Of a stretch of DNA of 64,000 bases, positions 28,024 to 36,651 are shown one piece after another. A program made the translations under genes and the position numbers. The notes beneath the pieces were generated by a model. It did no database searches. It was not told the origin of the DNA and was given only the letters and a program-made list of their open reading frames with translations. The stretch lies in the NCBI GenBank assembly GCA_041672845.1, contig JBAYYV010000005.1, positions 1 to 64,000 on the forward strand. Direction: 5' to 3'. This stretch comes from JBAYDV01 sp041672845 (lineage in GTDB: Bacteria > Bacteroidota > Bacteroidia > Bacteroidales > UBA932). Every line of letters begins with the position of its first letter. Within the stretch, counting starts at the first letter, position 1.

Positions 28024-29451
28024 CTAAATTAATGTCTTTTCTTTATCATACGCATGTTTTACAGGTACAATAGATGAAATTAAGGCTGTCGCCAATACTA
28101 TTATTATCGTTATTACGATTAGTTGGGTGGTTAATTCTGGATATATTATTCCAGAAAAACCATATTGTTCTAACACATCATCGAATAAGGTTATCCCATG
28201 TGTGTGATAATACATTACTGAGAAAATAGCTCCTACTATTCCTATAATAGTTCCTATTATGGTTAAAAAGAAAGTCTCCATTAATATCATAATAAAAAGT
28301 TTAACCCTACTTAATCCCACAGCTCTGAGCATTTGTAATTCTTTTTCTCTTTCGAGAATAGCCATAGACATCGTATTAATAATACCAAAAGCTAGTGCTA
28401 TATAAATAATTAGAATTAATATATACATTTTAGGTTCAGCTACTTTTTTCATTTGATAAGCATCTGTTGAATGCTCTTTTATCGTCATCACCTTAGCCTT
28501 TGGAAAAACAGTTCCTAGTTTCTTTACTATCCCTGATAAATTCTTTAAATCATTAGGATCATATTTATCTTTTATACGAATCAATATTTCATGAATGTTT
28601 GTTGCTTTGACATCTGCATATTGTCGCAATACATCATCCTTAACAAAGACATTCATACGATCAAAAAATAAATTTGTGGTTTTGTAGATTCCACATACTC
28701 TAGCTGTTAAAAATCTAAGCTGCGAATCTGCTCCACTAAAAGAAAAATTCAAACGAGTATTATGCTGATAATAAACCGAATAAACTCTTACTATATCATA
28801 ATATTTATTATAATCTGACTGAGAAAATAATTGCCGACAGGCAGAAGATAATTTCTTCTTATTCAAAAATCTTTTACCTTTAATCGTTTCTATCTTCTTT
28901 ATAGCATCAATATCTATCCCATATTCAGTCAACTTATCCAATACTTCATCAGTAATTCTATACTTCTTAATATTTAACTGTTCAGCTATGGCATCAGAAA
29001 TCACTACTTGTATCGATTTAGTTTTGTGTTCAAAATAATCACCAGTCCCAGGAATAATATATGTATAAAGATTCGTAACATTTTTTTCCTTATTAACATC
29101 TATACCGATAATATTAACACCAGCATAACTATGAGCAGACTGAGCCACTCCAGTAATTTTCAAATGAGTACACCAATTTTCAATTTCCGGCGCATTATTC
29201 AAAAAATCAATAGATGAATCATTAATAGTAAGATTAGCATTAATATCATCATTAACTAAAAAATCTTTATTAACTATCTTAATATTAGAGCTTTCAGTAT
29301 TAATAGCAGAGTATATTTTTCCATTCACCATACCATCAGCGATAGCTCCCATAAATATAGCTGCTAGAGTTCCTGCTAACACTGCTACTATCACGACTAT
29401 ACTTCGAGATTTCTTTCTCCAAACGTTTTTCCAAGCAATAGATATTATCAT
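28024..29451 (-). CDS. FtsX-type ABC permease (second of two)
   Basis: The 475-residue protein has the MacB/LolCE topology: one N-terminal membrane helix (about 16-37), a large periplasmic domain (about 40-345), then three helices (about 346-370, 392-420, 445-465). Conserved FtsX motifs include MAILEREKELQMLRAVGLSR and TTQLIVITIIIVLATALISS. The periplasmic domain is longer than that of the sister permease, with an insert at about 160-215. Its ATG overlaps the stop of the preceding permease gene (4 bases), so translation is probably coupled. Confidence 0.92.
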   Translation of the reverse strand: MIISIAWKNVWRKKSRSIVVIVAVLAGTLAAIFMGAIADGMVNGKIYSAINTESSNIKIVNKDFLVNDDINANLTINDSSIDFLNNAPEIENWCTHLKITGVAQSAHSYAGVNIIGIDVNKEKNVTNLYTYIIPGTGDYFEHKTKSIQVVISDAIAEQLNIKKYRITDEVLDKLTEYGIDIDAIKKIETIKGKRFLNKKKLSSACRQLFSQSDYNKYYDIVRVYSVYYQHNTRLNFSFSGADSQLRFLTARVCGIYKTTNLFFDRMNVFVKDDVLRQYADVKATNIHEILIRIKDKYDPNDLKNLSGIVKKLGTVFPKAKVMTIKEHSTDAYQMKKVAEPKMYILILIIYIALAFGIINTMSMAILEREKELQMLRAVGLSRVKLFIMILMETFFLTIIGTIIGIVGAIFSVMYYHTHGITLFDDVLEQYGFSGIIYPELTTQLIVITIIIVLATALISSIVPVKHAYDKEKTLI

Positions 29452-30716
29452 GATTGCATATTTTCAAAAGTCCATTTTTTAACTTTCATTATAGGTATTA
29501 TCGATGCCATTATGAACAATGATAACACTTTCAAAGCTTCTTGCCACATATATGGACCCATGCCTGATGCAGGCATTATAGGATTAAATCCCATAGATTC
29601 ATATATTTCTGCCAATGATCCAGTAAAGGTTATAGGATATTCAGTAAAATACAATATCAAAGGTATACCTACTGCGTAAGCAGCTAATACAGATATTAAC
29701 CAGATAATTAATATTTCTATTACTAAGCTTAAACAAATCTTAAATTTAGACATCCCTACCACCATAAGAACTATAAATTCTTTCTTTCTTTCATCTATCA
29801 TCATCATCATTGTTCCTAGTATTCCAAAAAATAATACGAAATATAATATCCCCATCATTATTTTAGCACCTTCCAAATCAGCTTTAATAGACTTTACTAA
29901 TTCAGGAGCTAAAGTACGCCAGTTTTTAACGACATATCGTTGATAGATAGTAGATGATTTTTTGATATTGGAATCTTGAACCCGGTTAAGAACTAATTCT
30001 ACATTTTCTGTAATCGTACTAAGTTCCTTTGGATTAAAAACATCTATAGCCAAATATGAAACTTTATTTTTTAATGAAAAGAATTCTTGAGCATTTTTTA
30101 TAGACATATAAATAGTCTTATTATTCATTTCTAGACTACTAATTTTTATAGTACCACATATTGGAAAAAGATTAGCTGCAGAGACACCATGATAGCCAGT
30201 ACTAACTAGCACTATAGTATCTCCTATTTTTATTTTTAAATATTCTGCTAATTTCTCTGAAATAAGAACGGAATTATCATCTTTAGTTAATGTTCTTCCT
30301 TTAATACTTTTAGAAGTAGGGCTCAAGGGTTTCTCCATAAAGGGATCTACACCGAAAATAACTACTGCCTTAGACTTCGTTTTTAAAGATATAATTCCTG
30401 CTGATTCTATTTTCGGACTTATGGTTTTAATTCCATTTACATCTTTAAGCATATGAAATAAATTATCAGTATAAGCTATAGAATTATCTAAAGTAGGGTC
30501 ATCTTGATAATTAGAATTTTGAATTTGCAAATATCCTGTAATAGAACCTATAGTATCATCCACTATTTGAGCATAAGCTCCTCTCTGAATAGAATACATA
30601 AATATAGCAAGTAATAATGCTATAAAAACAGAACCTGAAGTAATCAAAGTCCTTTTTTTATTTCTCCATATATTACGTTTTGCGATCTTATAAATATTCA
30701 TTGATGATACTTTCAA
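29448..30716 (-). CDS. FtsX-type ABC permease (first of two)
   Basis: A 422-residue LolC/LolE-like permease: a membrane helix (about 22-44) after IAKRNIWRNKKRTLITSGSV, a periplasmic domain (about 45-290), then three helices (about 292-312, 335-360, 390-412). The FtsX coupling motif is seen in MMMIDERKKEFIVLMVVGMS. With the second permease it would form the heterodimer that the LolD-like ATPase drives. It follows the LolA-like gene by 105 bases. Confidence 0.92.
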   Translation of the reverse strand: MKVSSMNIYKIAKRNIWRNKKRTLITSGSVFIALLLAIFMYSIQRGAYAQIVDDTIGSITGYLQIQNSNYQDDPTLDNSIAYTDNLFHMLKDVNGIKTISPKIESAGIISLKTKSKAVVIFGVDPFMEKPLSPTSKSIKGRTLTKDDNSVLISEKLAEYLKIKIGDTIVLVSTGYHGVSAANLFPICGTIKISSLEMNNKTIYMSIKNAQEFFSLKNKVSYLAIDVFNPKELSTITENVELVLNRVQDSNIKKSSTIYQRYVVKNWRTLAPELVKSIKADLEGAKIMMGILYFVLFFGILGTMMMMIDERKKEFIVLMVVGMSKFKICLSLVIEILIIWLISVLAAYAVGIPLILYFTEYPITFTGSLAEIYESMGFNPIMPASGMGPYMWQEALKVLSLFIMASIIPIMKVKKWTFENMQS

Positions 30717-30821
30717 ATATTAATCCACTATCAGTATTATTATATTTATCAGTATTATTACATTCTTATATTTATATAATAACTTTTAATAATTATATCT
30801 AAAAATATAATTATTAATGAT

Positions 30822-31601
30822 TTATCTAATTCTTCTCATATTCTGCTGGGTAAAGAATTTAGTAGATATATTTATATCAAATTTAACTGAAAGAGTTTCT
30901 ACAATAGTCTTATTATCAGGTTCTTCATAAGGAGTTACTTCGATAATACTTGGGAGTAAACGACCGTCAAATATCTTTAATTCTTTAGTAATCTCTGTTC
31001 TAACTAAATACATTTCCTCATCATAATATTCACCTTTCATCATTACAAAGTCTTTTTTAGATATCCAACATTGTAATTTCCCCCAAACCACATCCGAATC
31101 TTCATGAGGAATCATTTCTATTTTCCAGCAAGCCTTACCACTTATAATTTCTTCCCCTATTATTTTATGATCATAATCGTTTACGACAGACGTCTGTTTA
31201 ATCAAATCATCATTTGTATAATCACTTCCTAAAAAACCTTGACTCATCATAGAAGGTGGAAGTTTAATCAAACGATTAATAGACGGAGTATATTGCCAGA
31301 GCTGAGATTTATATTTCATCATAACTTGCCCTTTCTCTTTAGCAGGAGCAGTTACTAACATCATAGAATATTTTTTCTGCAACGACCAACCTTTAACCTC
31401 CACTGTTCTGGTATATGAAGAACGAACTATCGACATCCGCATAATAATTAAACTAGAATGACCTTGCATTTTATCATCCATCTTTTGGATAATAGCTTTA
31501 GCATCATTTGAATTTTGTATAATTTGATACTTATTAGTCGCACTAGCACACAAACTGAAACATAATCCTAAGCCGAGAAAAGCTAATAATAGTTTTTTCA
31601 T
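30822..31601 (-). CDS. Outer-membrane lipoprotein-sorting (LolA/LolB-superfamily) protein
   Basis: The 259-residue protein has a signal peptide (about 1-21) and an incomplete-barrel fold. Strands include IIMRMSIVRSSYTRTVEVKG, KYSMMLVTAPAKEKGQVMMK and QLWQYTPSINRLIKLPPSMM, followed by the conserved MSQGFLGSDYTNDDLIKQTS, typical of the bacterial outer membrane lipoprotein-sorting protein family. It would be a periplasmic carrier of a lipid or lipoprotein. No good lipobox is present (FSLC at 15-18 lacks a small residue before Cys). It is the first gene of a five-gene envelope operon. Confidence 0.88.
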   Translation of the reverse strand: MKKLLLAFLGLGLCFSLCASATNKYQIIQNSNDAKAIIQKMDDKMQGHSSLIIMRMSIVRSSYTRTVEVKGWSLQKKYSMMLVTAPAKEKGQVMMKYKSQLWQYTPSINRLIKLPPSMMSQGFLGSDYTNDDLIKQTSVVNDYDHKIIGEEIISGKACWKIEMIPHEDSDVVWGKLQCWISKKDFVMMKGEYYDEEMYLVRTEITKELKIFDGRLLPSIIEVTPYEEPDNKTIVETLSVKFDINISTKFFTQQNMRRIR

Positions 31602-31620
31602 AATTAAATTCTTTCGATAA

Positions 31621-31628
31621 CAAATATA
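31621..31628 (-). promoter_or_regulatory. Candidate -7 box of the Lol/MacB-like operon
   Basis: TATATTTG on the minus strand fits TAnnTTTG, 19 bases upstream of the LolA-like start. No -33 match. Confidence 0.3.
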
Positions 31629-31678
31629 TACAAAAACTACGAAATTTAGTAATTTAGTCTAGCACCTATATTTTCTAC

Positions 31679-33040
31679 CTAACGACTGCATTTATCTCTA
31701 GCTAGTTTTCGTAAATCGTAAAAAAATCGAGAAGAATAACTTATAGCAGCTATTAATAATGAGATAGGAAAAGCCATCCATAAACCGAACAAACCATAAC
31801 CCAAATGGATACCGAGAAAATAACTTATAGGAATAGATAATCCCATATAACATATTAAAGCTATAAAAGCTATAGGTTTAGTATCTCCTAATCCTCTAAG
31901 TGCATATAAATAAATAACTTGCATACTATCACCTATTTGATATAGCATAATAGGCAAAATAAGGCTAGGGACTAGCGCTATAATCTCTGGATTATCAGAA
32001 AAAATAGGACCTAACGAATATCTAAGTAAATATGATAAGCCTAAATTAAATACCAATAACACTAACATTAAATGCGTACCAGCATATACTGTACTTCTCA
32101 CTCTAGAATATTCATATCTTCCTTTTAAATTACTCACTCTTATAGATATAGCATTACCAAGGCCACTATAAATCATAAATAATAGCATACTAAAAGTATT
32201 CAAAATTTGATTTGTAGCTAAAGAAATAGTGCCTATCCATCCTGCAAATATCCCAACTATTATGAAAGAGAAAATTTCTAGGCACATCTGTATAACCATG
32301 GGCCAACCCATATCAAATAACTCTTTTATATATTTTTTATAAAATTCACCTTTAAGGAATCCTTCTTTATAAATCCGCCAATTTTTTTTATAAATTAATA
32401 AAATTATATAAATTACTGCCATAAACACTCTAGAGATAAGTGTAGCTAAACCTGCTCCGAACAAACCCATTTCAGGGAATACCCAAACTCCATATATCAA
32501 TAAATAATTTAAAATGATATTTAAAATTACGCCACCTATAATGATGTGCATCGAAATTTTAATCTGAGTAATACTATCGGTAAAATTCTTAAAAAGATAA
32601 AATACAGAAACAAAAGGAAGTGATATCCATTGTAAAACTAAATAAGGACGAGCATAAGGCATAATTTCATTAGGCTGCCCCATTTTATCAAGACATAAAT
32701 AAAATACAAGCATTAACACTAAGGCCATAGCTAAAGCTAAACCATTAGAAACTATACTATTTTTTAAATACTTCCCTATTTTTAAATGTTCATCTTTACC
32801 AAATAAATCACCAGCTATAGGAATAAAACCTAAAGCCATACCTTGAATAATGAAAAGAGGAAAGTTAGAAATACTTGTAATAAAAGATGCTGCAGCCAAT
32901 TCGACAGTGCTATAATGGCCTACCATCATAGTATCGAAAAAGCTAAGTAGCACCATAGCTAACTGTCCTAATATAACTGGGACACCTAGTTCTATTAATC
33001 TTTTATAATGAGGTTTATATCCTGAAAATGAGTATACCAT
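31679..33040 (-). CDS. MATE family efflux transporter
   Basis: A 453-residue protein with 12 membrane helices in two related halves. The N-terminal motif is GVPVILGQLAMVLLSFFDTM followed by VGHYSTVELAAASF, typical of NorM-type MATE pumps. The second half contains GWPMVIQMCLEIFSFIIVGI. It exports organic cations or drugs in exchange for sodium or protons. The substrate is unknown. The threonine aldolase gene lies 24 bases upstream on the same strand. Confidence 0.94.
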   Translation of the reverse strand: MVYSFSGYKPHYKRLIELGVPVILGQLAMVLLSFFDTMMVGHYSTVELAAASFITSISNFPLFIIQGMALGFIPIAGDLFGKDEHLKIGKYLKNSIVSNGLALAMALVLMLVFYLCLDKMGQPNEIMPYARPYLVLQWISLPFVSVFYLFKNFTDSITQIKISMHIIIGGVILNIILNYLLIYGVWVFPEMGLFGAGLATLISRVFMAVIYIILLIYKKNWRIYKEGFLKGEFYKKYIKELFDMGWPMVIQMCLEIFSFIIVGIFAGWIGTISLATNQILNTFSMLLFMIYSGLGNAISIRVSNLKGRYEYSRVRSTVYAGTHLMLVLLVFNLGLSYLLRYSLGPIFSDNPEIIALVPSLILPIMLYQIGDSMQVIYLYALRGLGDTKPIAFIALICYMGLSIPISYFLGIHLGYGLFGLWMAFPISLLIAAISYSSRFFYDLRKLARDKCSR

Positions 33041-33064
33041 TAATTATCTATAACTATATCAATA

Positions 33065-34108
33065 TTATAGAAGTGATATTAATTTATCTACATCTTCCTG
33101 ATTAGTAGCCCAAGAAGTAGCAAATCTAATAATCGTATGATCTTTATCATATGGTTCCCAAAGATCGAAAGAAACTTTTTTAGCCAATTCGTTACGTTTC
33201 TTATTATCTACTATAGCAAACTGCTGATTAGTAGTAGAATCCATATATTTTCTATATCCTTTATTATTTAAAGCTTCTTTAATCTGAAGAGCCAGATCTA
33301 CAGCATGTTTTGCTATTTGGAAGTACAACCCATTAGTAAACAATTCATCGAAACAAACTGCTGGAATCCAACCTTTAGCCAATAAACCTCCGTGACATTT
33401 TATATGAGTTAAATAACTTCTTACTTTAGTAGGTCTTGGAAAAACAGCCGCTTCACCAATTAGTGCTCCGACTTTAGTTCCACCAATATAGAAAGCATCA
33501 AATAACTGAGCTATATCTTTAAGAGTCACATCATTGTTAGGTGCTGCTAATCCATAACCTAATCTAGCTCCATCCATATACATAGGCATATCGTAATCGT
33601 CACAGACTTTTCTAAGATCTTTTAATTCCTTTAAAGAATATACAGTACCGAATTCAGTAGGAAAAGTAAGATATAACATACCTGGATACACCATATGATC
33701 TAAGGTTACATCCATATTAAATTTTTCTAAATATGAACTAACAGTTTCTGCAGATATTTTACCCTGAGTGCTAGGTAAAGTTAATACCTTATGACCATAG
33801 GCTTCTACGGCTCCACTTTCATGTACATTAATATGACCATATTCAGAAGTAAGAACTCCTTCATGACTTCTAGATAGAGCATCTATAATAGTAGTATTCG
33901 CTTGAGTACCACCAGTCATAAAAAAAACTTGAGCTTCTTCACCTAATTCACATTCTTTCCTAATCTTATCAGCTGCACTTTTAGAATATTTATCAAAACC
34001 GTAACCTACATTTTTTTCTAAATTAATCTTTACTAATTTTTTTAAGATGTTTTCATGAGCACCTTCCATGTAATCACAATCAAAATACAATTTATCTATT
34101 TTATTCAT
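33065..34108 (-). CDS. Low-specificity L-threonine aldolase
   Basis: The 347-residue PLP enzyme of fold type I starts with FDCDYMEGAHENILKKLVKI. It continues with MTGGTQANTTIIDALSRSHE, the His-containing SEYGHINVHESGAVEAYGHK and MYMDGARLGYGLA. The PLP lysine lies in the motif FYIGGTKVGALIGE (about 205-218). It cleaves threonine or allo-threonine to glycine and acetaldehyde. It is divergent from the HcpR-like regulator gene and shares the operator-containing interval 34109-34227 with it. Confidence 0.92.
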   Translation of the reverse strand: MNKIDKLYFDCDYMEGAHENILKKLVKINLEKNVGYGFDKYSKSAADKIRKECELGEEAQVFFMTGGTQANTTIIDALSRSHEGVLTSEYGHINVHESGAVEAYGHKVLTLPSTQGKISAETVSSYLEKFNMDVTLDHMVYPGMLYLTFPTEFGTVYSLKELKDLRKVCDDYDMPMYMDGARLGYGLAAPNNDVTLKDIAQLFDAFYIGGTKVGALIGEAAVFPRPTKVRSYLTHIKCHGGLLAKGWIPAVCFDELFTNGLYFQIAKHAVDLALQIKEALNNKGYRKYMDSTTNQQFAIVDNKKRNELAKKVSFDLWEPYDKDHTIIRFATSWATNQEDVDKLISLL

Positions 34109-34124
34109 TTCTTTGAATTTTTGA

Positions 34125-34132
34125 CAAAATTA
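34125..34132 (-). promoter_or_regulatory. Candidate -7 box of the threonine aldolase gene
   Basis: TAATTTTG on the minus strand fits TAnnTTTG, 16 bases upstream of the aldolase start. No -33 match; the Crp-type operator at 34160-34175 lies upstream of it. Confidence 0.3.
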
Positions 34133-34159
34133 ATATATTTTCTTATCTTTTATGCATAA

Positions 34160-34175
34160 TGTAATGTAGGTTACA
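34160..34175. promoter_or_regulatory. Crp/Fnr-family operator, probably for the HcpR-like protein
   Basis: TGTAA-N6-TTACA is a perfect dyad of the Crp/Fnr class (general form TGTnA-N6-TnACA). It lies in front of the Crp/Fnr gene at 34228 that heads the hcp operon. The centre is about 29 bases upstream of the -7 box at 34197. That puts it near -42 of the predicted start, the position of class II activator sites. Confidence 0.7.
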
Positions 34176-34196
34176 ATTTTTCCCTCTATAGATATC

Positions 34197-34204
34197 TATT
34201 TTTG
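34197..34204 (+). promoter_or_regulatory. -7 box of the hcpR-hcp operon
   Basis: TATTTTTG fits TAnnTTTG. The expected -33 position reads CAAT instead of TTTG and is overlapped by the Crp-type operator, as in an activator-dependent promoter. The start codon is 24 bases downstream. Confidence 0.5.
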
Positions 34205-34227
34205 TACCATAAATAAAGATAATAATT

Positions 34228-34896
34228 ATGATTCAATTAGAAACAGCCCAATTACAAAGAACTCCTATATTTGAAGGAGTATCCGCTCAAGTAATAGAGC
34301 AGTTTCTAGCTAGTAGCCCTAAAACGATAAGATCTTATAAGAATGGAAATATTATCGCTATGCAAGGAGACATCTGCCGCAGCATTTATATGCTTTATTG
34401 TGGAAAAGTATATGGATCCATGGTAAACTCTGACGGCAAACAAATCATAATTGATCGTATTACTGGCCCATTATTATTAGCACCTAATTTCCTTTTTGCC
34501 ACTGATAATGTATTTCCTGTAACAGCAGAAGTGGTATCTAATGAAGCTATTGTTCTTATTATTAATAAAGATCGTTTCATAAGATTAATGCAAGAACAAC
34601 CACAAATCTTAAAGAACTTTTTAAAAGTGCTTTCTGATAGAAGTAATTTCTTAGCTGCTAAAATAAATACATTCGCTTTAAAATCACTTCAAACTCGTTT
34701 GGCAAACTATCTCTATGATTCAGATTCTTTTATAGATTCCACCAAAGAATCTCAGCAGAATATAGCTGACCGAATGGGAGTGACCAGACCAGCCCTAAAT
34801 AAAGCTATAGCCAAGTTAGTAGAACAAGGATGTATCGAGCTTAATAAAGGGAAAATATCAGTAATAAACAAAGGGAAATTAAAAATTTTATTATAA
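34228..34896 (+). CDS. Crp/Fnr-family regulator, HcpR-like
   Basis: A 222-residue protein with an N-terminal cyclic-nucleotide-type sensor domain (about 15-125, RSYKNGNIIAMQGDICRSIY then MLYCGKVYGSMVNSDGKQII). A dimer helix follows (about 126-150). The C-terminal helix-turn-helix is QQNIADRMGVTRPALNKAIA (about 179-198). It lacks the N-terminal cysteine cluster of Fnr. It is encoded 19 bases upstream of hcp, so it matches HcpR, which activates hcp under nitrosative stress in anaerobes. Haem or nitric oxide sensing is inferred, not seen. Confidence 0.9.
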   Translation: MIQLETAQLQRTPIFEGVSAQVIEQFLASSPKTIRSYKNGNIIAMQGDICRSIYMLYCGKVYGSMVNSDGKQIIIDRITGPLLLAPNFLFATDNVFPVTAEVVSNEAIVLIINKDRFIRLMQEQPQILKNFLKVLSDRSNFLAAKINTFALKSLQTRLANYLYDSDSFIDSTKESQQNIADRMGVTRPALNKAIAKLVEQGCIELNKGKISVINKGKLKILL

Positions 34897-34915
34897 ACTT
34901 TAACACTACATTATT

Positions 34916-36529
34916 ATGAACATGTTTTGCTATCAATGCCAAGAAACCGCCAAAGGCACTGGCTGTACTATTCAAGGAGTATGCGGAAAAAAACCAGAAT
35001 TATCTAAAAAATTAGATGAATTAATCTTTATTGTCCGCAAATTATCAGTATCTAACACTATTTTAAGAAACGAAGGTATTAACCCTTCTAGAGAAGCAGA
35101 GACTAACAGATTAATAATAGATGGTCTTTTTTCTTCTATAACAAATGCAAACTGGGATGAAAATCAAATTTCTTTAAAAATTAAAAAAGGTGAAGAAATA
35201 AACATAGAACTTCATACCCAAGCTACTGCTAATAATATTAATATACCCGTAATAACTGAAGTAGAATGGTTAGGTGTATTAAGTGAAAAAAATGAAGACA
35301 TACGTTCTCTAAAAGAATTAAGTATCTATGGGATAAAAGGTATAGCTGCTTATCTCGACCATGCTATGAATTTAGGATATGATGACATAAAACTCCATGA
35401 ATTTATTCAAAGAGCATTTTATGATATGACTATCAAGAATTTAGGAGTTAATGAACTAACAGCTCTAGTCTTAAAAGTCGGAGAAAAAGGCATAACTGCT
35501 ATGGCTTTACTGGACACTGCTAATACTGAAAGATATGGACATCCTGAAATTACTAAAGTAGAATTGGGAACAAGAAATAACCCTGCTATCCTTATATCTG
35601 GCCATGATCTTAAAGATATGGAAGAGTTATTAGAGCAAACTAAAGGCACTGGAGTAGATGTCTATACACATGGTGAAATGCTTCCTGCAAATTACTATCC
35701 AGCATTCAAAAAATACAAACATTTCGTAGGAAATTATGGTAATTCATGGTGGAAACAACTTGAAGAATTCGAAAAATTCAATGGCCCGATCCTACTTACT
35801 ACTAACTGCTTAGTACCCCTAACAAGAAAAGAAACGTATCTTAATAGACTTTATACTACAGGTTCTACAGCTTATCCAGGAGCCACTCATATCGTAGAAG
35901 GGGCTAATGGACATAAAGATTTCTCGGTATTAATAGAACAAGCCAAAAAATGTGCTGCTCCTATTGAATTAGAAAAAGGTGAAATAGTAGGAGGATTTGC
36001 TCACAATCAAGTATTTGCATTAGCTGATAAAATAGTAGATGCAGTTAAAAGTGGAGCTATTAAACAATTTGTAGTAATGGCTGGGTGCGATGGTCGAATG
36101 AAACAAAGAAATTATTATACCGATTATGCAAATTCGTTACCAAAAGATATGGTTATCTTAACTGCAGGTTGTGCCAAATACAGATATAATAAATTAAATC
36201 TTGGTGATATTGGAGGGATTCCTAGAGTATTAGATGCCGGGCAATGTAATGATTCATACTCTCTAGTACGTATCGCTTTAAAGCTAAACGAAATCTTTAA
36301 ATTAAACGATATCAATGAATTACCTATTACTTATAATATTGCTTGGTATGAACAAAAAGCTGTAATCGTATTATTAGCACTATTATCTTTAGGAATTAAA
36401 GATATTCACATAGGACCTACACTTCCTGCATTCATATCAAATAATGTACTAAAAGTATTAGTAGAGAATTTTAATCTAGGGACTATCTCTTCAGTAGAAG
36501 AAGATATAGAAGCTGTTAAAAAAGCGTAA
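34916..36529 (+). CDS. hcp: Hydroxylamine reductase / hybrid cluster protein
   Basis: The 537-residue Hcp starts with the cysteine motif FCYQCQETAKGTGCTIQGVC (Cys5, 8, 17, 23; spacing CX2CX8CX5C). This is the [4Fe-4S] type of strict anaerobes rather than the CX2CX11CX6C type of E. coli. Hybrid-cluster ligands are visible in ISGHDLKD, LTTNCLVPL, VMAGCDGRMKQRNYY, LTAGCAKYRYNKL and ARG-type DAGQCNDSYSL. It reduces nitric oxide or hydroxylamine and relieves nitrosative stress. An alternative start is the ATG two codons later, at 34922. No hcr reductase gene is adjacent. Confidence 0.97.
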   Translation: MNMFCYQCQETAKGTGCTIQGVCGKKPELSKKLDELIFIVRKLSVSNTILRNEGINPSREAETNRLIIDGLFSSITNANWDENQISLKIKKGEEINIELHTQATANNINIPVITEVEWLGVLSEKNEDIRSLKELSIYGIKGIAAYLDHAMNLGYDDIKLHEFIQRAFYDMTIKNLGVNELTALVLKVGEKGITAMALLDTANTERYGHPEITKVELGTRNNPAILISGHDLKDMEELLEQTKGTGVDVYTHGEMLPANYYPAFKKYKHFVGNYGNSWWKQLEEFEKFNGPILLTTNCLVPLTRKETYLNRLYTTGSTAYPGATHIVEGANGHKDFSVLIEQAKKCAAPIELEKGEIVGGFAHNQVFALADKIVDAVKSGAIKQFVVMAGCDGRMKQRNYYTDYANSLPKDMVILTAGCAKYRYNKLNLGDIGGIPRVLDAGQCNDSYSLVRIALKLNEIFKLNDINELPITYNIAWYEQKAVIVLLALLSLGIKDIHIGPTLPAFISNNVLKVLVENFNLGTISSVEEDIEAVKKA

Positions 36530-36581
36530 TTTCCATTAACTTATAAATTAATGTAAAAGAAATACACTTATCATATTCACT

Positions 36582-36622
36582 AATAATAAAGGCTATATAT
36601 AAAAAATATAGCCTTTATTATT
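36582..36622. terminator. Bidirectional terminator between hcp and the sensor kinase gene
   Basis: A perfect 17-bp stem (arms 36582-36598 and 36606-36622, GGCTATAT core) closes a 7-base loop. It is A-rich at one foot and T-rich at the other, so it can act in both directions. It lies between the convergent hcp and histidine kinase genes. Confidence 0.85.
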
Positions 36623-36651
36623 AAATATTGAAATACTATTCTTAATATATT

